Part shown: positions 26,604-35,902 of the stretch, piece after piece
Numbering within the stretch: position 1 is the first letter of the stretch
Layout: each line of letters begins with the position of its first letter
Source: Prochlorococcus sp. AG-363-B05
GTDB lineage: Bacteria; Cyanobacteriota; Cyanobacteriia; PCC-6307; Cyanobiaceae
Length of the DNA: 37,167 nucleotides
Assembly (NCBI GenBank): GCA_003278445.1
Contig: QCFD01000008.1
Span: forward strand, 1 to 37,167
Direction of reading: 5' to 3'
Position numbers and translations under genes: made by a program
The notes under the pieces: generated by a model
Database searches by the model: none
Told to the model about the DNA's origin: nothing
The model's input: the letters and a program-made list of their open reading frames with translations, nothing else

Positions 26604-28386
26604 TTTTCGAAGAGTTAAGAAACTTGGAAGGTATTTAAGAAAAGAGAAAAAACGTTTAACTCTCATAATTTTTATCTTGATACCCGTTGCACTTGCTGGA
26701 GCAATTCAACCCTTGTTGGTCGGGCAAGCTATTTCTATTTTAAGAGGTGAGGAAACAATTTCCTTTTTTGATAATTTGTCCAATGAATTCTCAATTAGAT
26801 TAATAATAGGAATATTATTTATATCAGTATTACTTAGACTCGGATTACAAGGTTTTCAGTCATACAACATTCAAGCTGTAGGGCAAAGGATGACTGCACG
26901 AATCAGGAACGATTTGTTTTCTCACTCTATGTCTTTGTCATTGCGGTTTCATGACAAAATGCCTGTGGGTAAATTATTGACAAGATTAACAAGTGATGTT
27001 GATGCTTTATCAGAAGTTTTTGGTAGTGGTGCTGTAGGGGTTTTGGCTGATTTTGTAAGTTTTATAGTTATTTCAATAACTATGGTTTCAATTGAATGGA
27101 GATTAGGTTTATTGCTTTTAATTATTCAAATACCTGTTACTTCATTTATTCTTTGGTTACAAAAACGTTATCGAAAACAAAACTATAAAGTTAGAGAAGA
27201 ACTATCTGAGTTGAATTCAAATTTTCAGGAAAATCTTCAAGGTCTCGAAGTTGTTCAAATGTTTAGAAGGCAAACTTTAAATGGTCAGAATTTCTTTAAG
27301 ACTGGAACTAATTATAAAAATGCTGTAAATGGGACTATTTTCTACGACAGCAGTATTTCCGCTTTTATTGAATGGATTTCATTGGCTGCAGTTGCATTGG
27401 TTCTCTCTTTAGGAGGATATATGGTTACAGCAGGAGCTATGGGTTTAGGTACTCTCACAACATTTATTTTGTATTCACAAAGACTATTTGAACCATTAAG
27501 GCAATTAGCAGAACGATTTACTCAAATACAGGGAGGATTGACGGCAGTCGAAAGAATCAGTGAATTGCTTGAGAAGAAAATCGAGATTTATGATCAGATT
27601 TCTCAGCAAGTGGTAAATAAAACAAAAATAAATTCAATCAAAACTATTTTCGGCGAAGTTTTATTTGAGAATGTAAGTTTTTTTTATAGAGAAGATGAGC
27701 CAATAATAAATGATTTAAGTTTTAAAATTAATCCAGGCGAACATGTCGCTCTAGTAGGCCCAACTGGTTCAGGAAAGACTACTTTAATTAGATTATTATG
27801 TAGGCTTTATGAGCCTCAAAAGGGAAATATCTATATAGATGGCCAAAACATTAAAAATATACCTATTCAATCATTAAGAAAACAGCTAGGAGTAGTCCTT
27901 CAAGATACGTTCCTCTTTAGTGGAAATGTTGCAGATAATCTTCGTTTAGATTCTTCAGTAGATGATCAACGTTTAAAAGATATTTGTAGTGAATTGGGAT
28001 TAGATAACTTATTGAGTAAATTGCCAAATGGATTAGAAACTTATATTAGAGAAAGGGGAGGTAACCTTTCTTCGGGTGAGAGACAGCTTTTATCTATTGC
28101 TCGAGTAGCAATTAGAGATCCAAAAGTATTAATTATGGATGAAGCGACTGCTTTTATGGATCCTTCAACTGAGGCAACTTTGCAAAGAGATCTTGATAGA
28201 TTATTAGAGAAAAGAACAGCGCTTGTTATCGCTCATAGATTAGCAACAATAGAATCTTCTGATCGAATACTTGTTATGAGAAAAGGAAGACTAATTGAAG
28301 AAGGTAGCCATAAAGAATTAAGGGATTTAGGTGGACTTTATTCTCAGCTAGCCGATTTACAAGAAAAAGGACTTACAACTATCTAG
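26590..28386 (+). CDS. ABC exporter half-transporter (fused membrane and ATPase domains)
   Basis: 598 residues, MsbA/multidrug-type. The N-terminal six-helix exporter domain covers about 20-330; the nucleotide-binding domain has Walker [10 protein letters not shown] near 390, Q-loop [11 protein letters not shown], signature LSSGERQ near 493, Walker B VLIMDEA near 514 and the H-loop AHR near 550. It should work as a homodimer. The substrate (lipid, drug or peptide) cannot be told. It overlaps hisG by 14 bp and is followed after 2 bp by the acetyltransferase. Confidence 0.93.
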   Translation: MAKNDFRRVKKLGRYLRKEKKRLTLIIFILIPVALAGAIQPLLVGQAISILRGEETISFFDNLSNEFSIRLIIGILFISVLLRLGLQGFQSYNIQAVGQRMTARIRNDLFSHSMSLSLRFHDKMPVGKLLTRLTSDVDALSEVFGSGAVGVLADFVSFIVISITMVSIEWRLGLLLLIIQIPVTSFILWLQKRYRKQNYKVREELSELNSNFQENLQGLEVVQMFRRQTLNGQNFFKTGTNYKNAVNGTIFYDSSISAFIEWISLAAVALVLSLGGYMVTAGAMGLGTLTTFILYSQRLFEPLRQLAERFTQIQGGLTAVERISELLEKKIEIYDQISQQVVNKTKINSIKTIFGEVLFENVSFFYREDEPIINDLSFKINPGEHVALVGPTGSGKTTLIRLLCRLYEPQKGNIYIDGQNIKNIPIQSLRKQLGVVLQDTFLFSGNVADNLRLDSSVDDQRLKDICSELGLDNLLSKLPNGLETYIRERGGNLSSGERQLLSIARVAIRDPKVLIMDEATAFMDPSTEATLQRDLDRLLEKRTALVIAHRLATIESSDRILVMRKGRLIEEGSHKELRDLGGLYSQLADLQEKGLTTI

Positions 28387-28388
28387 AT

Positions 28389-28931
28389 ATGATTAACTTA
28401 GGATCAAAAAAATTAGGTATGCCAGGCTGGAGGAATAAAAATATTCTTAATGATGAAATTTTAAAAAATATGTATGGCCAACAAGCCGTTCAATATTCTA
28501 ATCAAAATTATTTATCCCCCTTTGTTTTTAGTGATTCAAAACCTTTTGATTTGATTGAACTTGAGCAGCTTCTTCAAGCAGTAGGTTGGGGAAGAAGACC
28601 ACTGAGGAGAGTAAATCGGGCTCTTGATAATAGCTTGCTTAAGGTGGGTTTGTGGCAACATGATCCTAAATTCCCAAGATTAATTGGATTTGCAAGATGC
28701 ACTGGTGATGGAGTTATTGATGCAACAATATGGGATGTAGCTATTAACCCTGTTTATCAGGGTTCTGGATTAGGAAAACAACTCATGTCCTATTTAATGA
28801 GAAGTTTAAAAAGAGCAGGTATTAGTCGTGTAACATTATTTGCTGACTCTGATGTGATTGATTTTTATAAGAGACAGGGGTGGAATTTAGAGCCAAAAGG
28901 AAATAAATGTGCTTTTTGGTACTCAAATTGA
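28389..28931 (+). CDS. GNAT N-acetyltransferase related to plastid Ycf52/GNAT2 (NSI) type
   Basis: 180 residues. The acetyl-CoA-binding motif is VYQGSGLGKQLM, preceded by DATIWDVAINP and followed by LFADSDVIDFYKRQGW; these blocks closely resemble the red-algal plastid Ycf52 and the plant chloroplast acetyltransferase NSI/GNAT2 as I recall them. An N-terminal region of about 60 residues precedes the fold. The natural substrate in cyanobacteria is not settled; protein lysine/N-terminal acetylation and serotonin acetylation have both been proposed for relatives. It is 2 bp downstream of the ABC exporter. Confidence 0.85.
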   Translation: MINLGSKKLGMPGWRNKNILNDEILKNMYGQQAVQYSNQNYLSPFVFSDSKPFDLIELEQLLQAVGWGRRPLRRVNRALDNSLLKVGLWQHDPKFPRLIGFARCTGDGVIDATIWDVAINPVYQGSGLGKQLMSYLMRSLKRAGISRVTLFADSDVIDFYKRQGWNLEPKGNKCAFWYSN

Positions 28932-28952
28932 TTGGTTAGTTTTTTAGTTAAA

Positions 28953-29657
28953 TTATGAATAATATTCTTTTGATAATTCATCTGTATTATAGCCCTTCCT
29001 CCACTTCTTCCTTAAGCTTGCGTTCTTAATTGCACGTATAACTATATTTGAATTAGCCCACTTTATACTATCCGTATAGATACTTTCTCCAATTCTCTTT
29101 GCTTTATTCTTTTTAGTTAATCTTATTATTAGGTCGAGGTCTTCCATTATTTTTAGGGAAGAGAACCCTCCTGAAATTGTATAAAGATCTTTATGTATTA
29201 GTAAGCCTTGATCACCATAAGGTCTTTGTAGAAAATGACTTCTAAGTGCCACTGCTATTTCTAAAATTCTGAATTCAAGATTAAATTTTTTAATTTTAAA
29301 GTCAAAGTACCAGAGATTATTTTTTGACGCTTTGTTCTTTATTATTTTTATAAAACTATTTACCCATGTTGAATCTAATCTGCTATCAGCATGTAGGAAT
29401 AAAATCCAATCTCCTTTTGAATTTGAAGCTCCAAGCTTTAATTGATAGCCTCTATTTTGCTTAGGACTTTTCATGACATTTGCTCCTTGTATTTCGGCTA
29501 TCGAAATAGTTAAATCTTTACTACCTCCATCAACTATGATTAACTCAAGATCATAAGGCCATAAATTTAAATCTGAGAAAAGAAGAGGGAGATGATTTGC
29601 TTCATTTAAAGTTGGTATAATGATGCTGAGAGTTGGAAACTTTTGTAATCTAGCCAT
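28953..29657 (-). CDS. Family 2 glycosyltransferase, arsenosugar-associated (TIGR04283 type)
   Basis: 234 residues with a GT-A fold: LSIIIPTLNEANHLP at the N-terminus, LIIVDGGSKD for nucleotide-sugar binding, WILFLHADSRLD carrying the D-x-D-like metal site, and RPYGDQGLLIHKDLY as acceptor-side motif. This set is typical of the TIGR04283 group found in arsenosugar synthesis loci. No membrane helix is evident. Its ATG (29657) lies 52 bases inside the upstream gene's 3' end, with no other start before the conserved core, so the overlap seems real. Confidence 0.82.
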   Translation of the reverse strand: MARLQKFPTLSIIIPTLNEANHLPLLFSDLNLWPYDLELIIVDGGSKDLTISIAEIQGANVMKSPKQNRGYQLKLGASNSKGDWILFLHADSRLDSTWVNSFIKIIKNKASKNNLWYFDFKIKKFNLEFRILEIAVALRSHFLQRPYGDQGLLIHKDLYTISGGFSSLKIMEDLDLIIRLTKKNKAKRIGESIYTDSIKWANSNIVIRAIKNASLRKKWRKGYNTDELSKEYYS

Positions 29658-30340
29658 GGTGAAAGATCACTAATATTATCCAGGTCATTTTTGGTTTGAA
29701 GTAGTCGATAATCTACTTGATTTAAGATCGCTAATCGAATTGTTTTTTGAAGGACTTGATCTGTTCCCCAATTTATACCAGAAAATGGCCAAATACAGAG
29801 AGGGGTTAAAAGTTTATTTGATAATCCTATTAGCCAGTACCCTCCATCATTTGAAGGACCTAAAACCATTTCTTTATAATTAAGTATGTCTATTGCTTGA
29901 ATCAAGTCAGAATGTGAGATTGACGGTAAATCAGTACCAATTAACAAAATAGAATTTGGAATCTTAGGTGAATTTTTCTTTTCGACATGAGCATTTAAAA
30001 ATTGTCGTTTCATTTTTGTCCCTAAATTGCCAAGCCCTTGAGTCGTAACTGTTTTAATTTTATTTCTGTTAGCCCATTTCTTTGCAGCATTAATACCAAT
30101 TCCATCGATAGCTACTTTTATATCTGCAAGACCATTTTTTTGGATATCTTTAGCTACTTGAATTGTATGCTTAGTAAGTTTTTCTTGTATCTTTGCTGCT
30201 TTAAGTGCCCCTATGTCTTTAGATAAGCGACTTTTACATCGATAGATTGAGTGCCATCTTGTCATTAATACTATAATTGGTTTTTGATTTTTGTTGAATT
30301 CTTTTTTTCTTTTTGTTTTGTTATGTCCCAGCTGTATCAT
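29606..30340 (-). CDS. Glycosyltransferase-like protein, arsenosugar-associated (TIGR04282/DUF2064 type)
   Basis: 244 residues of the nucleotide-diphospho-sugar transferase fold. The opening KPIIVLMTRWHSIYRCKSRL matches the family block that reads like PGxGKTRL in relatives, though here it is diverged. LLIGTDLPSIS has the metal aspartate, and LGPSNDGGYWLIGL is the strongest signature. The first 18 residues are basic and may not be translated. It is upstream of, and overlaps by 52 bases, the TIGR04283-type gene. Together they suggest arsenosugar or arsenosugar-lipid synthesis; the methylating (ArsM) and radical SAM (ArsS) genes are not in this window. Confidence 0.8.
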   Translation of the reverse strand: MIQLGHNKTKRKKEFNKNQKPIIVLMTRWHSIYRCKSRLSKDIGALKAAKIQEKLTKHTIQVAKDIQKNGLADIKVAIDGIGINAAKKWANRNKIKTVTTQGLGNLGTKMKRQFLNAHVEKKNSPKIPNSILLIGTDLPSISHSDLIQAIDILNYKEMVLGPSNDGGYWLIGLSNKLLTPLCIWPFSGINWGTDQVLQKTIRLAILNQVDYRLLQTKNDLDNISDLSPWLDYKSFQLSASLYQL

Positions 30341-30382
30341 TGTTATGAATTTTAGATTCCTTTTTTAAGAAGTTTAAGTTAC

Positions 30383-30401
30383 TAATCGTTGCAACCGATT
30401 A
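30383..30401. promoter_or_regulatory. Inverted repeat upstream of dnaA
   Basis: TAATCG-TTGCAAC-CGATTA is a 6-bp perfect inverted repeat around a 7-nt spacer, followed by ATTTTTG. It lies in the 220-bp gap between the divergent glycosyltransferase gene and dnaA. It could be an operator or a short terminator. Confidence 0.35.
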
Positions 30402-30475
30402 ATTTTTGTTATGTAAAAAAAAATTATCCAGGGTTCCATTCCCCTAATCCATAGAGATCACTGCTTTTCTGGATC

Positions 30476-30497
30476 TTACAATTCAATCTTTACAATT
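30476..30497. repeat. Short direct repeat TTACAATT upstream of dnaA
   Basis: TTACAATT occurs at 30476-30483 and 30490-30497, 14 bp apart, each preceded by a CT-containing ATC. The distance from the dnaA start is about 65-85 bp, where a regulator could bind. In A/T-rich DNA this may be chance. Confidence 0.25.
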
Positions 30498-30560
30498 GGA
30501 TTCCCTTATTTAATAATGACCAATTTGTTTTTTTTGCCTAGATTCATATTCCATTAGGTA

Positions 30561-31964
30561 ATGCTGGTGCAAACTCGGAATGAGCTATGGACGAAGGTTC
30601 AGCAATTACTGCAAAAGAATTTAAGCAAGCCTTCTTATGAGACTTGGATAAGACCTGCAGAATTCCTTGAATTCACAGATGGTTGCTTGACTTTGGCCGC
30701 TCCAAATAGTTTTTCAAGTGATTGGTTAAGAAAGAATTATTCTCATACAATTGAAGCGATTGCGACTGAGATATTTGGCAATCAAGTTAAAGTTCAAATA
30801 AAAGTTAAAGAAGAATTTCAATTAAACAAAAGCAATAAGAAAAAAACTTATTCAAACTTAGATCATAAAAATTCAATTGCTTCTAGAAATAATTCAGATG
30901 ATAGATCTAATCAAGCTCCAATAAAAAAAAAATTACCTGGTTTGAATCTTCGATATGTTTTCAATAGATTTGTTGTAGGTCCCAATAGTCGGATGGCTCA
31001 TGCTGCAGCGATGGCAGTAGCTGAGGCTCCTGGTCGAGAGTTTAATCCATTATTTATTTGTGGAGGGGTTGGTCTTGGTAAAACTCATCTCATGCAATCT
31101 ATTGGTCATTACAGATTAGAAATCGATCCAGAGGCAAAGATTGCATATGTTTCTACGGAGACTTTTACTAATGATTTAATAGTTGCGATCCGAAAAGATG
31201 GAATGCAAGCTTTTAGAAATAGGTATAGAGAAGCTGATTTGATATTGGTTGATGATATTCAATTTATAGAGGGAAAAGAATATACCCAAGAAGAATTCTT
31301 TCATACATTTAATGCTTTGCATGAGGCTGGTAGGCAAATTGTTCTTACAAGCGATAGGCCTCCAAATCAAATCCCTCGTTTGCAAGAGCGATTAATTTCA
31401 AGATTCTCAATGGGATTAATAGCAGATATACAAGCACCTGATTTGGAAACGAGAATGGCAATATTACAAAAAAAGGCTGAGCATGAAAGGATGCGTCTCC
31501 CAAGAGATTTGATTCAGTTTATAGCTGGAAGATTTACTTCTAATATAAGAGAGTTAGAGGGAGCGTTTACTCGAGCTGTTGCCTTCGCTTCTATTACTGG
31601 TTTGCCAATGACAGTAGAATCAGTAGCGCCTATGCTGGATCCTACTGGACAAGGAGTTGACGTTAAACCGAAACAAGTCATTGAGAAAGTAGCTGAGGTT
31701 TTTGGTGTAACTGAGGAAGAGATGCGTAGTTCAAGTAGACGTAGGCCTGTAAGTCAGGCTAGACAGGTTGGTATGTACCTAATGCGGCATGGTACCGATT
31801 TAAGTCTGCCTCGTATTGGAGAATCTTTTGGAGGGAAAGATCATACAACAGTTATGTATGCTATTGAACAAGTAGAAAAGAAATTATCAAGTGAGCCACA
31901 TTTGGCAAGTCAAGTTCAAAAAGTAAAGGATCTCCTTCAAATCGATTCCCGAAAACGTCGTTGA
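30561..31964 (+). CDS. dnaA: Chromosomal replication initiator protein DnaA
   Basis: 467-residue AAA+ initiator. Domain I is about 1-80 ([25 protein letters not shown]), domain II a short polar linker. Domain III has Walker [10 protein letters not shown] near 168-176, Walker [10 protein letters not shown] near 228, and sensor/arginine-finger region [12 protein letters not shown]. Domain IV ends with the DnaA-box-binding [11 protein letters not shown]. No dnaN or gyrB lies beside it, and I see no cluster of TTATCCACA boxes, so this is probably not the origin; in this lineage dnaA is usually away from dnaN. Confidence 0.98.
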   Translation: MLVQTRNELWTKVQQLLQKNLSKPSYETWIRPAEFLEFTDGCLTLAAPNSFSSDWLRKNYSHTIEAIATEIFGNQVKVQIKVKEEFQLNKSNKKKTYSNLDHKNSIASRNNSDDRSNQAPIKKKLPGLNLRYVFNRFVVGPNSRMAHAAAMAVAEAPGREFNPLFICGGVGLGKTHLMQSIGHYRLEIDPEAKIAYVSTETFTNDLIVAIRKDGMQAFRNRYREADLILVDDIQFIEGKEYTQEEFFHTFNALHEAGRQIVLTSDRPPNQIPRLQERLISRFSMGLIADIQAPDLETRMAILQKKAEHERMRLPRDLIQFIAGRFTSNIRELEGAFTRAVAFASITGLPMTVESVAPMLDPTGQGVDVKPKQVIEKVAEVFGVTEEEMRSSSRRRPVSQARQVGMYLMRHGTDLSLPRIGESFGGKDHTTVMYAIEQVEKKLSSEPHLASQVQKVKDLLQIDSRKRR

Positions 31965-32000
31965 ATTTAAGAGTTAATAGTTAGGGGGATTTTAGCTTTT

Positions 32001-33242
32001 TTAATTAAATTGCATTGGATTTTGATCTAGCCTATTTCGTGTAGGTATTTTAGGACCTAAATCACTACCATCAAGATTTGCTGTGCGTTCAAGAGCTTGC
32101 CTAAATAATCTTCCGGATAATAAAGGCATATCTCTTGGAACTGAAATTCTATCTCGGAGGTAACGTAACGCAGAGGCACTATTCTCCTCTGGACTACAAT
32201 CTTGTTTTGAAATCAAAGAAGTTAAGGCTGCCCTCAATGGCTGATCAAATAATTTATTTTTCATTGGGCTTACAGCAATGATCCTTTCTTTATGTTTGAT
32301 AACTCTTTCTAAAGCTAATGACTCAAATTGTAGTTTCGATTTTTGATCAACTTTGAAATCTACTAGTTCTAATTGTCCTAATCCAGAACCTATATCAATT
32401 TGTTGGGCAAAAAATTGTTGGTTTTTATTTGAATAAGTAAAGCAACCGCCCATTTGAGGAGGTAAATCATGAGCATGAGTATGAAAATCTCCTTGAGTTC
32501 CTCTATATTCCTCAAGTTTTTCAAGATTTTCAAGCCATGTATTTATGAAAGGATGCTCTTCTCTCAATGAATATCCTTTGTAGTAAGCCAATGAGGCATT
32601 CATTCTTTCAACATATGGAATGAAAATCACATCTGCTGATCCAGGATTTTCTCCATTTTCTGTTGAGATTGGTGTGAGCCATCCTGAAGGATTTTTTTGT
32701 AGTTCTTCTTCAAATCTTTTTGCAACATTTTTGAAATTCTTTTTCTTTTCTTCTTCTTGGGCTTGAAAAAGAGAGTTACGGCATAACCAATTACACCATG
32801 ATGAGAATAATTCTCTTTCAAGTCTTCTATGTTCTAAGACTTTCTTTTCATTTAGCGATTGACCTAAAGGGCCATAAATTTCCTCTAAAAGAAATAGGAT
32901 CTCATCGCTTTCTGTGATTACATGATTTTCAATTTCTATTGCAGGAAGCATGCCCGAGGGTACTTTTCTTAAATACCATCTTTCTTTGTCTCCATAGCAA
33001 CGCATTGTGACTTTTTTAATTCGGTAAGGAATTTTCTTAAGCTCTAACCAAATCCAAACTTTTTGGCAATAAGGACACCAAGCATGATTATCTCTGTAAA
33101 GAGTAACAATTGCCTCGGATTCACTTTTATTAAAAAGACGAAGTGAGGAATATGGGTTATTCAACCCGTTTATTTGATCAATTGGATCAGCCGCATATAT
33201 TGCTAATTCTTCCCAACTCATTGCATTTCTGGTTGGATTCAT
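32001..33242 (-). CDS. Glutathione S-transferase family protein with long C-terminal region
   Basis: 413 residues. An N-terminal thioredoxin/glutaredoxin-like domain (about 45-130) contains CPYC in NHAWCPYCQKVWIW and the GSH-binding SGMLPAIE and ESDEIL. A helical GST C-terminal domain follows (about 135-260), then about 150 extra residues with no domain I recognise. A CPYC pair suggests glutaredoxin-like or omega-class chemistry and not simple conjugation. It is divergent from glutathione reductase with only 41 bp between starts, which supports a shared thiol-redox role. Confidence 0.83.
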   Translation of the reverse strand: MNPTRNAMSWEELAIYAADPIDQINGLNNPYSSLRLFNKSESEAIVTLYRDNHAWCPYCQKVWIWLELKKIPYRIKKVTMRCYGDKERWYLRKVPSGMLPAIEIENHVITESDEILFLLEEIYGPLGQSLNEKKVLEHRRLERELFSSWCNWLCRNSLFQAQEEEKKKNFKNVAKRFEEELQKNPSGWLTPISTENGENPGSADVIFIPYVERMNASLAYYKGYSLREEHPFINTWLENLEKLEEYRGTQGDFHTHAHDLPPQMGGCFTYSNKNQQFFAQQIDIGSGLGQLELVDFKVDQKSKLQFESLALERVIKHKERIIAVSPMKNKLFDQPLRAALTSLISKQDCSPEENSASALRYLRDRISVPRDMPLLSGRLFRQALERTANLDGSDLGPKIPTRNRLDQNPMQFN

Positions 33243-33283
33243 TTATTTCAACGAGAATACGAAAATAATACTAGGTTGCAAAA

Positions 33284-34645
33284 TTGAAAAGGTCTTTTGA
33301 TTTAATTGTCATTGGTGCAGGATCCGGTGGATTGGCTGCTGCAAAGAAAGCTGCTAGTTATGGAGCATCTGTAGCGATCGTCGAGGGTGACCTTGTTGGA
33401 GGTACATGTGTAATAAGAGGTTGTGTTCCTAAAAAATTATTAGTGTGTGGGTCTTCTCTCTTCGAGAGTTTGTTATCTTCACCATCTTATGGTTTTGATT
33501 TTGATAATTTAAAGATCAAGTCAGAGGTTCTATTAGCTAATATTCGGAAGGAAGTGCAAAGGTTGAATGAATTACATGAGAATTTTCTAAATAAGGCTAA
33601 TGTTCAGCTTTTTAAAGGTTGGGGTGAGTTTAGAAATTCAAATTGTATTGCCATAAAAAATCGAAAAAATGGAGAGACTTTAAATGAGCTTTATGGAGAA
33701 AGAATTCTTATTGCAGTAGGAGGCAGACCCAAAAGACCAAGTATCGAGGGAGCATCTTTAGGTTGGATAAGTGATGATATGTTTCTTCTTGAAAGCTTTC
33801 CGAATAAAATTACAATTGTTGGTGCAGGCTATATTGCTTGCGAATTTGCATGCATATTGCAGGGATTAGGTGTTGAAGTTATTCAATTAGTAAGAGGTGA
33901 GCGAATCTTGAGAGGATTTGATTTAGAACTTTCTTCCGCATTAACAGAGGCAATGAAAAATAAAGGAATTAACATAAACTTTGGTGAGAATATTTCTTCA
34001 CTAAAAGGAACTCCTGGATCTTTAATTATAAAAACAAATACTGGTAAAGAGTTTGACTCGAATGGATTGCTTTTTGCTACTGGTAGAGAGCCATTTTTAG
34101 AGGGGTTAAAGTTAGAACAAGCGGGCATAGAAATTCTTGAAAATAAAATCAAAGTTGATAGTGAAAGTAAAACTAATATTCCTAATATCTTTGCTATTGG
34201 AGATGTAACTGACAGGATCAACTTGACACCTGTTGCAATTGATGAGGGTAGAAAGTTTGCGGATAGAAATTATGGCGAATCACATTGTAAGGTTAACTAT
34301 GACTTTATTCCTCATGCTGTATTTAGTCAGCCTGAAATAGCTTCTGTGGGCATAACTGAAGAGAAGGCTATCCAATCGATTGGGGAAGATAACATTAAAG
34401 TATATAGATCAATATTTAGGCCCTTATCTAAATCATTGCCAAAGACTAGCTCTAAATGTATTTTAAAGCTAATAGTTAATAAAAATAATAATAAAGTTTT
34501 GGGATGTCATATGATTGGTGATAATGCATCTGAGATTATTCAGATGGCATCAATCTCACTAATGCTAGGAGCTACAAAATCTGATTTTGATAATACAATG
34601 GCATTGCATCCTACAATAGCAGAGGAATTCGTGACAATGAGATAA
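33284..34645 (+). CDS. gor: Glutathione-disulfide reductase
   Basis: 453-residue FAD/NADPH flavoenzyme that regenerates GSH. FAD motif GAGSGGLAAA at 11-20; the redox-active disulfide is C42/C47 in GGTCVIRGCVPKK. The NADPH Rossmann motif is GAGYIACEFA, the second FAD motif FAIGDVTDR, and the C-terminal catalytic His-Glu is in ALHPTIAEEF. The start must be TTG 33284, since TAG lies in frame at 33272 and no ATG is available before the FAD motif. It diverges from the GST-like gene. Confidence 0.95.
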   Translation: MKRSFDLIVIGAGSGGLAAAKKAASYGASVAIVEGDLVGGTCVIRGCVPKKLLVCGSSLFESLLSSPSYGFDFDNLKIKSEVLLANIRKEVQRLNELHENFLNKANVQLFKGWGEFRNSNCIAIKNRKNGETLNELYGERILIAVGGRPKRPSIEGASLGWISDDMFLLESFPNKITIVGAGYIACEFACILQGLGVEVIQLVRGERILRGFDLELSSALTEAMKNKGININFGENISSLKGTPGSLIIKTNTGKEFDSNGLLFATGREPFLEGLKLEQAGIEILENKIKVDSESKTNIPNIFAIGDVTDRINLTPVAIDEGRKFADRNYGESHCKVNYDFIPHAVFSQPEIASVGITEEKAIQSIGEDNIKVYRSIFRPLSKSLPKTSSKCILKLIVNKNNNKVLGCHMIGDNASEIIQMASISLMLGATKSDFDNTMALHPTIAEEFVTMR

Positions 34646-34659
34646 TTTATATAAAGGTA

Positions 34660-35754
34660 TTAGTTGTTTGAACTTTTTCTTAGCCTTAACCAGTAAGCAA
34701 TTGTCTTATATATAATTATTATTATTGATAATGATATGGCTATAAAAACTAATTCTTTGAATGCTGAATGTAAAGTTGGTAGAGTTAGAGGTATTATTTT
34801 ATCTGCAATATAAAGTATATACAATCCTAGTAAAATACCACCTTCTCCTCTGCTTATTATTCCTTTTGTCCAAAAAATTGGCATACATGCAAGTGTAGTA
34901 ATTACCATGACAGGAATATCTTTAGTTATTAGCAAGTTCTCAACCACTAACCCACTGCTTCCAGATAATACAGAACAGCTACCTAAAACTAGTAATTGAT
35001 TTAATAAACAACTTCCAATTACGTTGCCTATTGCTAGATCAGTTTGACCACGAATAGCTGCCACTAATGATGTTATTAACTCAGGTAAAGAGGTTCCCAG
35101 CGAAACTATCGTTAACCCAATTATAGCTTCACTTACCCCTAATAATCCTGCAATTGTAGATGCGCCTTCTATTAACAGTCGTGATCCAAGAGTTAGCAAG
35201 AAAATACCACCTAATAATTTCATGCCTGCATTTAATAAACTAGTTGAGTCTTTTTCTGGATTGATTTCTGGCTCTGCTTCTTGGGTCTTTTGAGGTTCCT
35301 CTCTGGCTGTGCGAATTTCCCAAGTGGTATTTATTATTAGCGCAACTATCAAAGCTACTCCAAATTGCCAAGTTATCAGCTCTGAAGAGGCCATCCCCCA
35401 AACGGCAGTTGATACTGCTAAAAGAAGAGGAATGTCTCTCCTTACAAGACGACTTTCAACCTTTAAAGGTCGTAAAAGTGCACTGCACCCGAGAACTACC
35501 ATCACATTGAAAATATTGCTGCCAACAATGTTGCTCAAAGCTAGAGCATCCGATCCAGTGAGGGAAGAGTTAACACTCACAAATAGTTCAGGTGCACTTG
35601 TCCCGAGAGATACTATTGTTAAACCAATAACTAGTTGAGGGATCCCAAGGATTAAGGCTAAAGCGACTGAACCTTGAATAAAGAACTCTCCACCACTAAA
35701 AAGTAAAAGTATCCCTGTAATAAGCTCTAGAAATGACAATAATATTGATGGCAT
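34660..35754 (-). CDS. Na+/Ca2+ (cation/proton) exchanger, CaCA family, YrbG type
   Basis: 364 residues, about ten membrane helices in two inverted halves with a polar central loop near 150-175. The two alpha-repeats are SLGTSAPELFVSV with SNIVGSNIFN and SLGTSLPELITSL with GNVIGSCLLN; they form the ion-binding site. The second repeat has Cys where GSN is the common form. Expected to export Ca2+ in exchange for Na+ or H+ at the plasma membrane. It converges with gor and diverges from pyrC across 148 bp. Confidence 0.9.
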   Translation of the reverse strand: MPSILLSFLELITGILLLFSGGEFFIQGSVALALILGIPQLVIGLTIVSLGTSAPELFVSVNSSLTGSDALALSNIVGSNIFNVMVVLGCSALLRPLKVESRLVRRDIPLLLAVSTAVWGMASSELITWQFGVALIVALIINTTWEIRTAREEPQKTQEAEPEINPEKDSTSLLNAGMKLLGGIFLLTLGSRLLIEGASTIAGLLGVSEAIIGLTIVSLGTSLPELITSLVAAIRGQTDLAIGNVIGSCLLNQLLVLGSCSVLSGSSGLVVENLLITKDIPVMVITTLACMPIFWTKGIISRGEGGILLGLYILYIADKIIPLTLPTLHSAFKELVFIAISLSIIIIIYKTIAYWLRLRKSSNN

Positions 35755-35902
35755 AATCGAGTAATTTATTGAGAAACTAAATTAATGAATTAATTTATAT
35801 TATTTCCATTTGGTATTATCCTAATATCTTAGCCCTTTATTGATACTTGAAGACTTATAGATCAAGGTTGCATAAGATATACATTAAAAAAGCTTTAATC
35901 CT

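Noticed and set aside
30341-30560. Replication origin next to dnaA
   Set aside because: Only one weak DnaA-box-like site (TTATCCA) is visible, there is no dnaN/gyrB neighbour, and strand bias of the genes does not switch here.
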